Positions 11,801-23,800 of a DNA stretch of 64,000 nucleotides are shown one piece after another; within the stretch, counting starts at the first letter, position 1; every line of letters starts with the position of its first letter. The position numbers and the translations under genes were made by a program. This stretch comes from Plumapathes pennacea. Lineage: Eukaryota; Cnidaria; Anthozoa; Antipatharia; Myriopathidae. Under the pieces are notes generated by a model that was not told where the DNA came from, made no database searches, and saw only the letters and a list, made by a program, of their open reading frames with translations. Location: contig OZ038472.1 in assembly GCA_964036295.1 (NCBI GenBank), positions 12,458,068 to 12,522,067 on the forward strand, in the 5' to 3' direction.

Positions 11801-13676
11801 AGTCAAGGTCGAATGGGCTTTTCCGCTGCAAGATCGTTAACACATTCGGTGGCCATACGAAAGATGGCTGTAGCTTTAAAAATATTGCCAGTAAGCTTAG
11901 CTGGAGCTACTTACTTGGAAGCAAAGGTCGTGGAACCTCCATTGGGAAATCCAGCTGTACTAGGATCAGATCAACTCTACCCAGTGTCTCTCCGATGCCT
12001 TCATTCGGTGCAATGTTGTGCTTTGTTTTCATTTCTTCATATGCCGGGCAGCCATAAACATAGAATAGTATATACATTCCAAGTGCGTGGAAACTATTCT
12101 GGACTCGTTGGAGAAACCTCATTTTATCAGTGAAGCCCGTCCATAACTGAGGAACATAGGACGGTGGGTTGTGCATTCCAAAGGCTAACAAGAAGGGACT
12201 TGTTAATCTCCTCGCAATTATTACATGAGGAAGTGAAAATTTCGCTGCTACCAAGGATGAACATTGGTATACAGAGTCTCCTATGATGACATCTGCATTC
12301 TTGATTGTTTCCAATGATTGTTTATTGTCTAGCATAGTGCTACAATACTTAAACTGCACCTCAAGCAGCTTTTGGGCATTTTTCGTGAATGCCCGTACCT
12401 TTTTCGCCACAACAGACGAAATGGAAGACACTCCAGTCAGAGATGAGATTGAGGAGTGAAGAAATTCATCCACCTCGAAGACAACGCTGTATGGTTTTTT
12501 AATTGCTCCTTTCTCGGTGTTTCCAATCAAAATAGCAACCTGTTTGTTTATAAGGGAAGGAATATCATTAAAGACTTGGTAAGTTGTTTTACCATTTAAA
12601 AAATGCAAAATTCCTGTTCTACTTTACACTATGTGAACAACAACATAAGCTGGACGAATAAAACGAAACAAATAACGTGCAAAGATAATTACTTTAACAT
12701 TATTGTGGATTTCCACCATTTTATGGAAGATCGTGATGCCAGTGAGTTGTGTTTCACTGTAAAACTGACGGAAGGACGCAAAACTATCCAAGCAGGAACG
12801 AAGGTGGTTGCGTGATCGTATTGTCTAGACTATATCAAGTGCAATCTAGAATAACAATGGGAACATAGATAGGATGATTACTAAGTAGCTGGAGAACTGT
12901 ACTGAGACACGGAAGTATTAGAAGTGATTCATAATATTGGTGCGATTGGTCCTATTCTTGAATACAACAATACCAGGCAACAGGAAAACTTAAACTTCTT
13001 GCAGTCCACTATACGAAATTTACACCCGCAGGTACCTGTCATGGTGTATCACGCTTTCATGAATTCATGTTAAATCATTTGTCGACAATATACTTTATAT
13101 TCGCTCAAGAATAATTCAGTTAGCGCGTTACGAAATAAGCAGATCGGCGAGCTAGCACTTCTGAAGTGTTAGCCCGTTTTAAGGTTCGACAATTGAGCCA
13201 ATTAACGAAGTTCGCAGACCGCGTCGAAACATATTATAATAAGCGACTCTGTACACAATATAGTTTGACTCAGAGGGCTCAGCTTCGAACAACTTTACAT
13301 TCATGAACCGAACAGCAAAAAGGACATGCTATAATCGTGGAGCACTCCGATGGACTATATAGTATATAGTAATATTGGTGTATTGTATTGTATTGTATTG
13401 TCCGAAGGTTTTGGCTGATGTAATAACGTACGTAAATCTCACAAAAGAGAGCCGGAGAGAGAAAATAGAAATGTACCAACTAATCGCGGCTATCACGAGG
13501 AACAAATGTGCTGTAGTACGTATATCCAGTACCTTGTGCCCTCTTTTGACCAGCTCTTCACCAAGCTTTGCCATAACCATGTAATGGCTTCCTCCAAACA
13601 TGGGCAGCATCACGATGTTCGCCGCCAAAGAGTGAGATAGGATTCCAAATCCAAGTAGAAGATGCAGCCCTAACAT
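8810..13676 (-). CDS. UDP-glycosyltransferase B
   Basis: Tandem paralogue of UGT A with the same five-exon plan: 13676-13533, 12539-11915, 11322-11116, 10411-10123, 9089-8810 (minus strand). All junctions are GT-AG and in phase, giving 514 aa. Signal peptide, GSHY motif, NADVIIGD, the full UGT signature (WIPQNDILGH ... GHGGINSLFES ... DQPSNADMAKHNG), the C-terminal membrane segment and a tail ending KEKNQ (KxKxx type) are all present, so it should be an active ER enzyme. Exons 1, 3, 4 and 5 are almost the same as in A. Exon 2, which forms most of the acceptor pocket, has diverged and carries a seven-residue net insertion. In the donor-binding signature A has ITADQ where B has IGLDQ. The two enzymes may therefore differ in substrate. 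Confidence 0.93.
9539..9911. mobile_element. MITE with long TIRs and an internal ATG, UGT B intron 4
   Basis: 373-bp element with terminal repeats GGCCGTTTTTATACTACAGA / complement extending about 25 bp. It is flanked by ATT on both sides (9536-9538 and 9912-9914), a 3-bp target duplication. Interior copies of GACGAATNCGTCT form further inverted repeats. An ATG at 9770 opens a basic frame (AARGKTIPAKKQRARS) that meets a good donor (GGAGTGAGT), as if the first exon of a larger element or host gene were retained. A 3-bp duplication fits PIF/Harbinger-like elements, but this is inference. Confidence 0.75.
10821..11058. mobile_element. MITE family 1 (GGCCCGGTTTTTC ends), copy a
   Basis: 238-bp element in intron 3 of UGT B. 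Ends read GGCCCGGTTTTTCAAAGCAC and its complement, and both ends also hold ATTAGnnTAATCCnGGATTA. The same length and ends recur at 20191-20428, and an interrupted copy lies at 61755-62217. Those two are flanked by CTG duplications; here the flanks are TTG and CAG. Confidence 0.8.
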
Positions 13677-13759
13677 ACTGGTGTATTATTCCCAGATGCA
13701 AGCAAAAGATACTGAATTGACTCCTCTAAAACTACAACCTATTAACAGCGGTTAATCTG

Positions 13760-14040
13760 TTGATGATAGTATTGGGCCCGGGGGGTATTCCCATATATTT
13801 CCTGTATAGGAACGTTCCGTCCGATCAGGTATCATTTTCAGGGTCCTCTGTTTTAAACAGGGTATCAATTTTTACATGTTCTTGTCTTAAACAGGGTTAT
13901 TTTCCGATCTTCTCCTTCTCCTCTCCCACCTCGACCACAATGAATAGGGTCAGGGTTTTATAGTCAGCGAAACCCCCCTGCCCAAATTCCTATTGAGTAC
14001 ACCCCCCCCCCCCCCCCCCCCGGGGTACTGGGTCACCTGC
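13760..14040. repeat. Low-complexity repeat with poly-C run
   Basis: Repeated phrases of the type TTTTAAACAGGGTATCA are followed by a long poly-C run at about 14000-14020. It is a distant relative of the repeats at 8.2-8.5 and 52.6-52.9 kb. No gene. Confidence 0.45.
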
Positions 14041-14269
14041 TTCAGTCACAATTTCATCCCAGTCTCCACTTATAGGGTCAAACGGTCACGCTGTGAAGAG
14101 TGCGTTACGTTTCCTATGTTTGTTTATATTCTCAGGACGGCGTTATGGATCATATCAAAGGTGTGGGCAGTTTTGTTTTAAATTTGCAAAGTGATCGAAT
14201 AAAAAGAACTGATTTATATAACCAAACAGTGTTGGACCCACCAGCAAGTTCCCAACAATGTTTAACGTT

Positions 14270-15095
14270 TACAATCTGCTTTCGCTAGGCGTAACTCTGC
14301 AGAGTGATTTCAAGTTCAACTCTCATGTCAGACAGAAACTACAATCCCGGACAAAATGTGTTGACACATGCTTTAAATGTCGTATTTTTGTCAAAACCAC
14401 CATGCTGTGAGTCACCAGTTCCAAAGAAAACTGCTTTTAATCACCCCCCTCCCCGTATCAATGTTGTAGCTTGAATTTGGAAGAGTTCCGGTAAGACTTT
14501 GACGGAAAATCGTTGCTAATAATTAATTTATTAACATTGAATGGGGGGGAGGGGAGAATGTGTCAACACTTTTTTCCAAGATTGTAGTTAAAGCAAACAG
14601 TATGCCTACATGTTTTAAGAACGCTTAGAAGGGAACAATATACTCAGGCAGAGATAGACCTATTTATATCTTCAGTTTTACCTAATTTTATGTATGGCCT
14701 CCCTGTTTATGGGGCGTCAGTCTCCGATCTCAGTATTATCCAGTATTTTTTAGATAGATGTTATAAGCGCTGTTTTATTTCTTATCCGATTTCTATCTAT
14801 GAACTCTTAGATAAACAAGATCGCAAGCTTCTTAAGAAAATCAGTTCTGTAGAAAATCACCCGCTTAGCCCATATATGCCATCGAAAAAGGACACGAAAT
14901 ACAATCTGCATAAAAGTAGATGTAAAGTTCCGAAGGTTAACACTGATCGTTATTAGACCATTTTTGTAAATAGACTGATTTTTAAACACCAGTTAGTTTA
15001 GAATAGTTCTAGTATAATTTGTGGTATTTATAGTGCATAGTTAATTTCGAATTGTAACATAGGATATGTACATTTATCTTATGATTAATAAAGAC

Positions 15096-15150
<55 letters not shown>
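14270..15150 (+). mobile_element. Truncated CR1/L2-like non-LTR retrotransposon (3' end)
   Basis: The plus strand holds the tail of a reverse-transcriptase polyprotein: LGVTLQSDFKFNSHVRQKL at about 14287-14340, then LRREQYTQAEIDLF and LPNFMYGLPVYGASVSDLS at about 14620-14730, running to a stop near 14956. The two parts are separated by a 250-bp inverted-repeat insertion and at least one frameshift, so it is dead. The 3' end is a (TTA)n microsatellite at about 15095-15150, as is usual for CR1/L2 elements, which lack poly(A). Identification rests on remembered family phrases. Confidence 0.7.
14338..14588. mobile_element. MITE inserted into the dead retrotransposon
   Basis: Ends ACTACAATCCCGGACAAAAT...GTTGACAC and GTGTCAACACTTTTTTCC...GATTGTAGT are inverted repeats. 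The element splits the reverse-transcriptase frame between VRQKL and the continuation KANS, so it landed after the retrotransposon. No coding capacity. Confidence 0.7.
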
Positions 15151-15153
<3 letters not shown>

Positions 15154-15213
15154 GAAATATGATAATTGCATAGATAAGTTCTTCTGTGGTAAACAATTCC
15201 TGTAAACAATTCA

Positions 15214-15219
15214 TTTATT
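15214..15219 (-). terminator. Polyadenylation signal for the LGR-like gene
   Basis: AATAAA on the minus strand about 300 bp after the stop codon. It lies just beside the (TTA)n tail of the retrotransposon. No other candidate was seen closer. Confidence 0.45.
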
Positions 15220-15519
15220 TATATATTTACAATTTTACATGGATCTTCATTCTTTTACTGCAGAATTGTTGATATAAACTTGCCCATTGCACTCAGCTCC
15301 AAAGAACTAGAAAGCATGCAGGGACTATAGGCCATTCCGAGATGCCTGTTTCCTCTGTTTTAAAGCGTGGCCTAGTGCGAAACCTTTTTGATAAAAATGA
15401 ACTGCATGAAAACAAATTAACCTAAACCATAAATCGCCGCCGCCGTTTTGCTGGAATTTACCACCTTTTCTGCATGTGCTCGTGACTCAGGCCTGTATTC
15501 ACATGCACATTTTGCAGTT

Positions 15520-18237
15520 TTAATTCATTTCCATGTCATTTTCTGGCTGAACAGCTGCGTTTGAGTGGCAGCAGGGCAGATGCAGTCGAAGAGCCGCAAA
15601 ACACTCACTCAAGTCATTTCTACAGCGACAGAGAATTGTGTTGACTTGGAGTTTGATTTTGGGATGTCTAAGAGCGTAGAGAAAAGGGTTGAGGACAGAG
15701 TTGATGCTCAAACACAAAGCTGGAAGGTTGTTGAAAGCAAAATAAGTCCACTGCATTTCACTAAGTGCGTGGTCTTGCCAGTTTTGCAGCATACTACCAA
15801 GAATTTCTAGCCACACTTTCATTTGAAAGACACCAAGCATAACAGGAATTGTAAAGAAAATCAAATTGGTGAAAACCAGAAGAGCAATTTTCCTGGCGAT
15901 GGTTGCCTCTCTCTTTATGCCCACACTGGCTCCAGATCTTTTGCTCACAATGAAAACAGGGAGATAAAGAACAAAACTTGTCAACTGAATGATAATGAGA
16001 ACGATCTGCGAACCAGTGGCGATACCTACCGCCGTCTTTCTCTCACTACCATCCAAGTGTAGCCATTCGTCAGCAGGAAGTGGTGTTGCATCCACATACA
16101 TATTGTATGACATGTGTCCGACATTAAATACAGGCAGAACAGCAAAGATCAGGGAGAAAGACCAAGAAAGGGATAAGAAAAACAAAACGCCTCGTTTTCC
16201 AATCCTAATGTCAGGTTTCATGGCGAAAACAATCTTGAGAAATTTCTCAAGAGTCAAAATAAAAGATCCAAACACTTGCGACACCACTGCGCATGTCAGG
16301 ATAGGTCCCATGATATTCCTGGATGTTTGTATTTTGCTGAGAACATCGTCAATCTTCTCTTCCATTTCCTTATAATATCTTTCAGTCATGATAGTTACAG
16401 AGGAAAACCTCACATACAGCAAGCTAACCAGGCCAACGAGAACATCACACGCCGCAACATTAAGAACCAAACAGACTGCCAAATTTTGTCTCAGAGACTT
16501 GTGACATAAAATAACAAGAACAACCGTGATATTCACGAGCAGTGCCACAGAACCTGTAGCGTACAGAGAAAAGGACGCTTTTGTAGCGACGTCAAGGACT
16601 GCTTGCATAAAGGGGAGATCTATCTGGTGAACGAAACATACGTCGTCACAGAGACACGTGGGCCAAAAGCCGAGTTTGATGAAATCTAATGCTTTGCCGT
16701 ATTGAATTTGTTCATGCCACTCCCACCCGCTTGGTGAACTCAAGTACGCGTAGTAACACCCTTCAAACGTCAAGTTAAACTCAGCAGCGTTGGACTTTCT
16801 CTTCACCAGCGAACAGTTCTTACAGTATTTGCTCCAAGACACTCCTTGAACTGTTGCGAGGTTTTTTAGCTGTAATAACTGTTCGCTAGGAAACCAGTGC
16901 TCGTTGCCCGTCGCGTCTAAGTAATTCAGCGACTGCAACTCGTTCTTGTGGTCAATTCTCCATTGACGAAGATCGTTGAACGAGAGGTCACTAAGGAAAT
17001 TTGAAAGAATAAAATGTCAAGGAGCAACAGGTAAGAATGTATACGAGAAAAAAGAACTTCAAGTTGGTGCTCAATCGCCGAATTCTGATGCAAAGATTAA
17101 ATTTGAACGTTACTATTTTCAGTATCTTGCCTTTAGGTGTTTACTTACAGAAAAATCAAGTTTCTCAGGTCCCTGAATGTTCCATATTCAATGGTTGTGA
17201 TGTTGTTTTGGGCAAGGGACCTGCGTAATTAGTTGTAAGATATTACGATAGATAAATGTCAAGCTAGTTTAAAAAACATTTTAGACTAATATATGTCCCT
17301 CCCCCCCCCCCCCCCCAAAAAAAAACAAGAAAATTAAGATGAATGACAGCCTTTTAAAACGGTGAAGCGAATACCCCCTGAGCAAGCTGTTGCCCTGAAT
17401 TAATTGTCATTAAAGTTTGATATCGGAAAATATATGTTTAAAACACTCCTTTCCTCCAAACCGTTTCTTCATTTCGTTTTCTAAAAAAAATCTTTAGTGA
17501 ATCACAGTATTCTCTCCAGCGCGCACAGGTTCTTTCATACTGTCTTAGGCTGAAGTACTTCAGAAGCTTTGCCTTTTACATGGTTACCACCTGTTGTGGT
17601 GATAATCGCGAAGTAGACAGATCGAGTAAGTAAAATTTATTTCCGCATCATCAATATAACTTGCAAAATATGATCGTATAAAACATGCCGTAGTGTATGG
17701 CAAACTGTAATATTTTTTGTGAAAGACCAGGCAGTAAAGTTGACCTTTTAGTGAGTAAGGATTGGCCGAAGAAATATAACCCTCGTGTGGATCTATCTCG
17801 CTAGTTACACGGTATAGAGAGGCTCAACGGTTCTTGTACTTACAAATTCGTCAGACTCTTGCAGAAAGAGAACACCCAAATGGGTACTCGAGTCAAGTTG
17901 TTTTTAGACAAGTCTCTGCAAGAAAGAGAAATATTTAAATGAGCAACGCATCATTTCTTTGACAACATTCTTCATCTAACTGCTGAAAAAAACAATTCTG
18001 ATAAAACACTCACAGTGAAGTAACGTCCCGTAAAATGTTTGAGTAGACTTCACGGGAGCAGTTCAGCGAGTCGGCCGTCAGTGTGCATTTGGTTTCTGTT
18101 TTGCCGGGTGGAACTTCGCACTGTAGACCGCATGTGGACGAGTTCTTTATTCTTTCGTTCGTTTTACATGATAACATCAGCACCGTGCACAACAGCAGTA
18201 GAACAGCACAGGAACTAGTCTGGTTTCCACGAGACAT
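15520..18237 (-). CDS. Leucine-rich-repeat GPCR (LGR-like receptor)
   Basis: Cell-surface receptor of the LGR type (relatives bind glycoprotein hormones, relaxins or R-spondins). Exons (minus strand): 18237-18014, 17915-17844, 17220-17149, 16990-15520, together 612 aa. Exon 1 codes a signal peptide and a cysteine-rich LRR N-cap. Exons 2 and 3 are each exactly 72 bp, one repeat apiece in phase 2 (LDLSKNNLTRVPIWVF... and LSLAQNNITTIEYGTF...), the classic LGR exon unit. Exon 4 gives the last repeat (DLSFNDL), a cysteine-rich hinge and seven membrane segments at about 262-285, 292-315, 350-376, 390-411, 444-471, 488-512 and 537-562. TM7 ends SVLNPFLYAL. TM3 ends LTLEKFLKI where most relatives have ER or DR, so the G-protein switch is altered or variant. 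The ectodomain is very short. Ligand unknown. An AATAAA lies at 15219-15214. Confidence 0.9.
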
Positions 18238-18705
18238 TTCGTAGCTGCAGATGTTATAACATTATATTTTGTCTCACTAAGCTATATAGATGCATTCAAA
18301 ACGTCCACATGAGTTTTCTATACATTTTTGTACTTTGTCGAGTTTGCGAGAAGTAGCTACGATACCTTGTGAAGTAGTCAAAGCGTGTACCGAGTTGCTA
18401 TCGTTAAAAATGCTTTCTTTGTCAGTGTCGACTATAGCTTTACACAGCTCTCAGTCTGCGAGCTCTGTTCAGTCTTTAAAATGGATCGACTGGTCATTAC
18501 AGATGGTCTGACCTCTATCTGTTGGTCATCAAATATTCATCAGTGCGTAGGATAATCAACCTTTAATCACCCAACAGACAATCACTCGTTGACATATTGT
18601 CTTCAAAACAATATTGGGTTTCACTTTAATTCCGATAAAACGAATTAAGGGGAAAAGGCTCAGCATGGAAAGGACAATTATTGCTAGAAGTAAACGATAA
18701 TTTTC

Positions 18706-18812
18706 ACAACTTGCAACGCGTTGCAGCATTGCAATCGTTCGCGATGGGGTGTTACACCTGAACGATTTTTAGCGCAACATCGTATCATTGCAAATCGTCG
18801 TTGCAAATCGAC
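18706..18812. mobile_element. Partial TTAA-type MITE (family 3)
   Basis: The right half of the family at 19535-19752 and 31380-31596, recognised by ACTTGCAACGCGTTGCAGCA and GGGGTGTTACACCTGAACGA. The outer end is missing and runs straight into the 57-bp sequence that recurs inverted at 28106-28162. Confidence 0.7.
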
Positions 18813-19465
18813 ATGAAGATTGTGACAAATCTAAAGGTACGTGATGGAGTGTTTAAGAACTGAATGCAAGGATTTTAACAACTAAGTCTATTGTTTTCAA
18901 CCGTTTTGTTTTGAAATCGTTCTTCTCAATTGATAAATTTCGTGTCAATATAATACAGAACTGTTTGCAGAACTGCACTTTGGATTTACAGGGCAGATGG
19001 TCTGTATTTAGACCGTAACATGATCACTTCATGAAAATACTGCGTTTCAGTGATAGGCATAAAAACGGATAGAGTCATGCAATAGCGAAAACATGATAGT
19101 TGTTCTTGCGCTTGCGCTTGCGTGGAACCTGTTTTCATTCTGAAGTAAACTATTGTTGCCCTTGCGTTACTTGTGAAAACCAGGTTGAAGTTTTCCGTCT
19201 TTTTAATTCCGATTATTGATTTGCTTGTCATATTCATATTCCTGTGCGGATAAAAATATTTGAAGAACCAATGATGAATCGTGACAAAATAATTTATACT
19301 CTAGCAGTTTATGGGCATTGTTATGATGTCTGACAGCTGTTTAGGCAAATGAATGCTTATGATGCTAAACACTACGACATGCAGTTTTGTTGAACTTGTT
19401 TCTGCTCTTAGTCCACAAAGGCGCCGCTTTTTGAGGCAGACGTGAATTCGTTTAGGTTGTGGAAT

Positions 19466-19752
19466 TGCGTGGATTTGGAGCAAATTGGCGTTGCAAATCG
19501 TCGTTGCGAATCGACCAGTGTAACACCAGCTTAAAGCTGGTGTTACACTGGTCGATTTGCAACGACGATTTGCAACGCCGATTTACTCCAAATTCACGCA
19601 ACGGTGTTGCAAGTTTTTGAATCGCTTTCAAAAACTTGCAACGCGTTGCAGCACTGTAAACATCGCGAAAAATCGTTCGCAATGGGGTGTTACACCTGAA
19701 CAATTTTTAGCGCAACATCGTATCGTTGCAAATCGACCAGTGTAACACCACC
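19466..19752. mobile_element. TTAA-type MITE (family 3), full copy plus inverted partial copy
   Basis: A full element at 19535-19752 (218 bp) has ends AGCTGGTGTTACACTGG and CCAGTGTAACACCACC and is flanked by TTAA (19531-19534 and 19753-19756). Immediately to its left lies an inverted partial copy (about 19466-19530), so the two make a palindrome of about 65 bp per arm centred on TTAA. TTAA duplications are typical of piggyBac and Kolobok elements. The family is non-autonomous here. Confidence 0.8.
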
Positions 19753-20190
19753 TTAACAACCTCGCCTGGAGGTCGTACGCGAGATTGACTGACACAGGAA
19801 CATTAGATTTTGAGATGGCGACCCGCTTGGAGTCTCCAAATAGCGCGATACTATTAGCGTCGTGATTATTACCCTCGCAGAGCTTGGGGACCAAAAAGCT
19901 TCATCTTTGTTCCCTTTTATATACCTGAGCCTTGTAAAGGGACCGGCTTTCGGACAGAGCTTCTCCGTATAGCCGATACAGTAGGAAGTGCCCCCTCCCC
20001 CTCTGGGCCACAATGCTGGACCAATGGGCAGCAGTGCTGACAGTACCAGATTAAAATCGCTCAAAACGGCTTGAAACTGCCCAGAAATGATACACAAGGA
20101 ATAAAAGCACACAAGGAACAACATAGTAGTAGTAGAAGTAATTCTTTAATTTGAAAAAAAAAATTTTTTTTTTCAAGTCATACAGCCCTG

Positions 20191-20428
20191 GGCCCGGTTT
20201 TTCGAAAGTCGATTAAGCTAATCTAGGATTAACGAAATTCTTTCTCTCGACCTCTCTACCAATAAACTGGGCTTTTTGTTCGAAGATGGATTAGAAAGCT
20301 TGTTCCAATTTAAAACGTTATCAAGAAAGTCGTTGTGGACGAAACTTTCGCGTTTTCAGGCTAAAAAATGACAAGAAAGTTTAGACCTAATCCAGGATTA
20401 GCCTAATCGTGCTTTGAAAAACCGGGCC
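20191..20428. mobile_element. MITE family 1, copy b, upstream of the AKNA-like gene
   Basis: 238 bp with GGCCCGGTTTTTCGAAAGTC at the left end and its near complement at the right. It is flanked by perfect CTG duplications (20188-20190 and 20429-20431). It sits about 0.46 kb upstream of the first coding exon of the AKNA-like gene. Confidence 0.85.
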
Positions 20429-20891
20429 CTGTAATTGAATTGGCTTTTCCAAACACTTCTGCGCAATATTGGTCTTTGGCCGTGTGGATATATTTTGCTG
20501 AGTGCTTTAGCGGATCAGGATAAACAAAGCCTGTTTACAATTTATTATCTCTCGACTGTATCAAACAGAAGGAGCCAATGAGAACACGGGAACAAGTGTC
20601 AAGGAAGCGGAGCGTATTGTTCTTGTTGCGTGAAGCGTGCCTCGTTTCCATGGAACGCGAAGTGTGAACGGTAAATGGCACGAGTGTTGTTAGACGGAGA
20701 AAGAATGCGGGAAGATAATTGTTAGACTTTATATCATCATTAATAGACGCTGACACGCTCAAGATTTGGCAAACGAAATGCTTTGGGAGTCATTCTGGTA
20801 CCTGCAACTATGTTCACTGGCGTGATCAAACAACGAGGTATCAGGTCGCGAGGCTTGAAACGCAAGCGGCGTTGACAACATACAACAAAAG

Positions 20892-23800
20892 ATGCTCTCC
20901 GACAGCGCAGCGTTTGAGGAAACTGCTTCCGAGGATCGAAATGGCATGGGGGATTTGTCTCGGAAGGAATCAGACGAGTTGTATAAACGATTGCAAGAGA
21001 ATTACGACGAGTTGTTGACAAAATATGCCCAGGCCGAGAACACAATAGATCAACTGAGAATCGGAGCTAAGTTGAATTTGTATAGCGATCTACCTCCTCC
21101 ACAGCAAGGCACGTTTGTCAGTGTTCCACGTGAGAGACAGCCTCAAGCTTTCACTTTCCCAAGGAGCCATAGAGCTAGTTTTGACCGTTTGGGGTCGCAA
21201 AATGGCGACATAGAAAGATCAAGTGGTCGCGACAATGTGCAGAGCTACAATAATGGCTCGGGAAATCCGTTTTCAGATAGAGTTGAGTCTAGTACATTGA
21301 CACCAGGGGCACAAGCTGACAGTTTAAAAGCAGGATTAATATCGCAGTTACAAACTTTTCAAGAGGATGTTGATACTCTACAAAATCATATCATGGAAGG
21401 GCAGCTAAATGAAACGGAATTACGCGAAATGCAGGGATTGTGTGATGAATTGAAAGGTCAGCACGCTCAAATGCTGGACGATTTAGCAGAAGTACAGCGA
21501 TTAGAAACCGGAGAGGAAAGCAGTCCACTTGGCCGAGAAGGGTAAGTGTCCTTTCTGGATCATGTATATACATGTAAAGAGAGAAGTATGGCCCTATTGA
21601 TTCTTTTATCTTCAAATCGGTCTGAATGAACGCCGGGTCATAGTTTAGAACGAGAAAACTCTGAAGGTACCCAAGTATTTTTCCTTGTTCAAAAATGAAT
21701 CGTTCTCTCGTAAAATGTGAGGATAAAAGAACCAATTCTCTGATGAAATTGCTTTTCTGCTGCGCTTCCGTTGTGGATATATTGTGTCATTTTACACAAG
21801 TTTTTCAAATAACTATCTTCTCGAAAATGAAGTACTTTGCAACACACAACTTACAGCAACTCAGGTTAAATAGCTTGGTTACGTTTGAAGTTTTTCAGCA
21901 AAATTTTGAGCATTGAAAACGATTAGTGTTTAGTCTTGGTGAGAACTAAAAATTTCAGTTAATTAATGATTCATAACTGAAAAAGCAAACTGAAGTCTGA
22001 TTTTTTCTCTGTAAAGAGATATACATTACATTTTAATCGCTCGATCGGCCACGAACTAGGTAATTCAATTTTACAGTTTCTGTATAAAATCGATGTTTTT
22101 GTGGTAAAATTGAAACTGAAATTTGACACCGAATATATTTTTTGTTAGAATAATGTTGAGTAAAATGTCTACATTTTGAATTAATGACAGCCAAATTGTT
22201 TGACTGAAAGCATTATTTGTCTTTTATCCATGTTGCTTTCTAATATTGAAGTTACTTATCTGGTGAGAAAATCAGTTGTTAAACAAGATTTTTTTTATTG
22301 CTGAAGGAAAATGATTCACCTTGGCAAAAGATTGTATCAATATTGTAACAGCAAGAGCAATGTTTTTATGATAATGATGTCATTCAATTCGGTGAGCATC
22401 AACCCTAACTCACATATGTTTCATTCTGTAGGGCTGTTATGTGTCTATAAAATACATACACAATTTGATGTAAATTATAGAAACATTTTCTCCTAACATT
22501 TCATAAAAACTTTCAACTTTCATGCATTGATAATAAATTACAAATTCACAAATGGACCAACTTAACAAGTGATGTTATTTATAACTTAATCTGCATTGGT
22601 GAGCTGCAAAGAATGAAGTCTTTTTAAAGTCAATGAAAGGCTATAAAGTATATGATGCGTCTCTTTATGTGACTAAGAGTAATATTTCTACACATGTTTA
22701 TGTTTTTAGTAGAGCATGCATCATGGTGATATTTGGTTGACATACATGTACAATTTTAGTCACAGTAAGTCAGACTTTGGCAAGATCCAGTCAACTGAAT
22801 GTGCTCTACTCTAAATTCCATTTATAGTCGGAATCTTCTTTGTAAACTTCTCAATGTTAAAACTAACTTCCACCGTGTGAAAGAAGTGCCATCATGCTAG
22901 CTTATAAAGATAAGGTAGCTGGTACAAGCAGAAATATTCCGCTAAATATTGCAAAAATGTTTTTTTTTTTTTATTAAAGAAATTCTAAGGGAGAACATCT
23001 AAGTATTAGTATCATGCTGTACATTTTTTGCAGTTCAAATACCGAGTTCTTACCGGAGGGAAGTCTTGATGGGCAGGTAAGTTATCTTCAAATGAAGAAT
23101 AATGTAAAATACTATCTCATTCATAATTTTTATTTACTGCACAAGTCATGTAACTGCATTCAGTACTTTCCTACACCAGGCTTGGTTGTTGACAAGGCAT
23201 GTGGCTTATATTATTAATTTGTCCTCAGCCATTTCAAAGATGGAAAACCAGCTTTAAAGAGAACTAGACTGACTGAGTCGGCATGGAGAAATTTGTATAA
23301 GTTGGATTGACTGAGGGTCGATGTGTGGAAGCTGATTTTTTTGCTCAGAGGAAGGGCTAGTGCTGGAAATGCCAGCTTCAAATTCTTTCACACATCAACC
23401 CTCAGTCGATCCAAGTTATACATTTCAAGGATGGCCTGCTTCTGCCAGTTTTCCCCTCTGTTGCCTTCCCTGTTTCCTCCAATTTACAAACATAAAATTT
23501 AATAAATTTCCACTGGTTTGCCGTGGTGTGGACTCTTATTTACCACGATTTACGTCATCACATGGTCAAAATGTTGTGGACTCATGACACGCTTCGCCGA
23601 ACAAATTTTGACCTTGTGATGGCGTAAATCGTGGTAAATAAGAGTCCACACCATGGCAAACCAGTGGAAATTTGTTTTTTACCACACTATTTAAAAATAT
23701 ACAAGAAAATTTCGCTGTATTTCGTTGCCGAACGTGACACGCTGGCGTCGCATCGTTGTCTGGACTCTTATTTACCACGGTTAATCGACCAATCAGAGAG

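Noticed and set aside
15009..15209. Poly-isoleucine frame
   Set aside because: It is the translated (TTA)n microsatellite at the retrotransposon tail.
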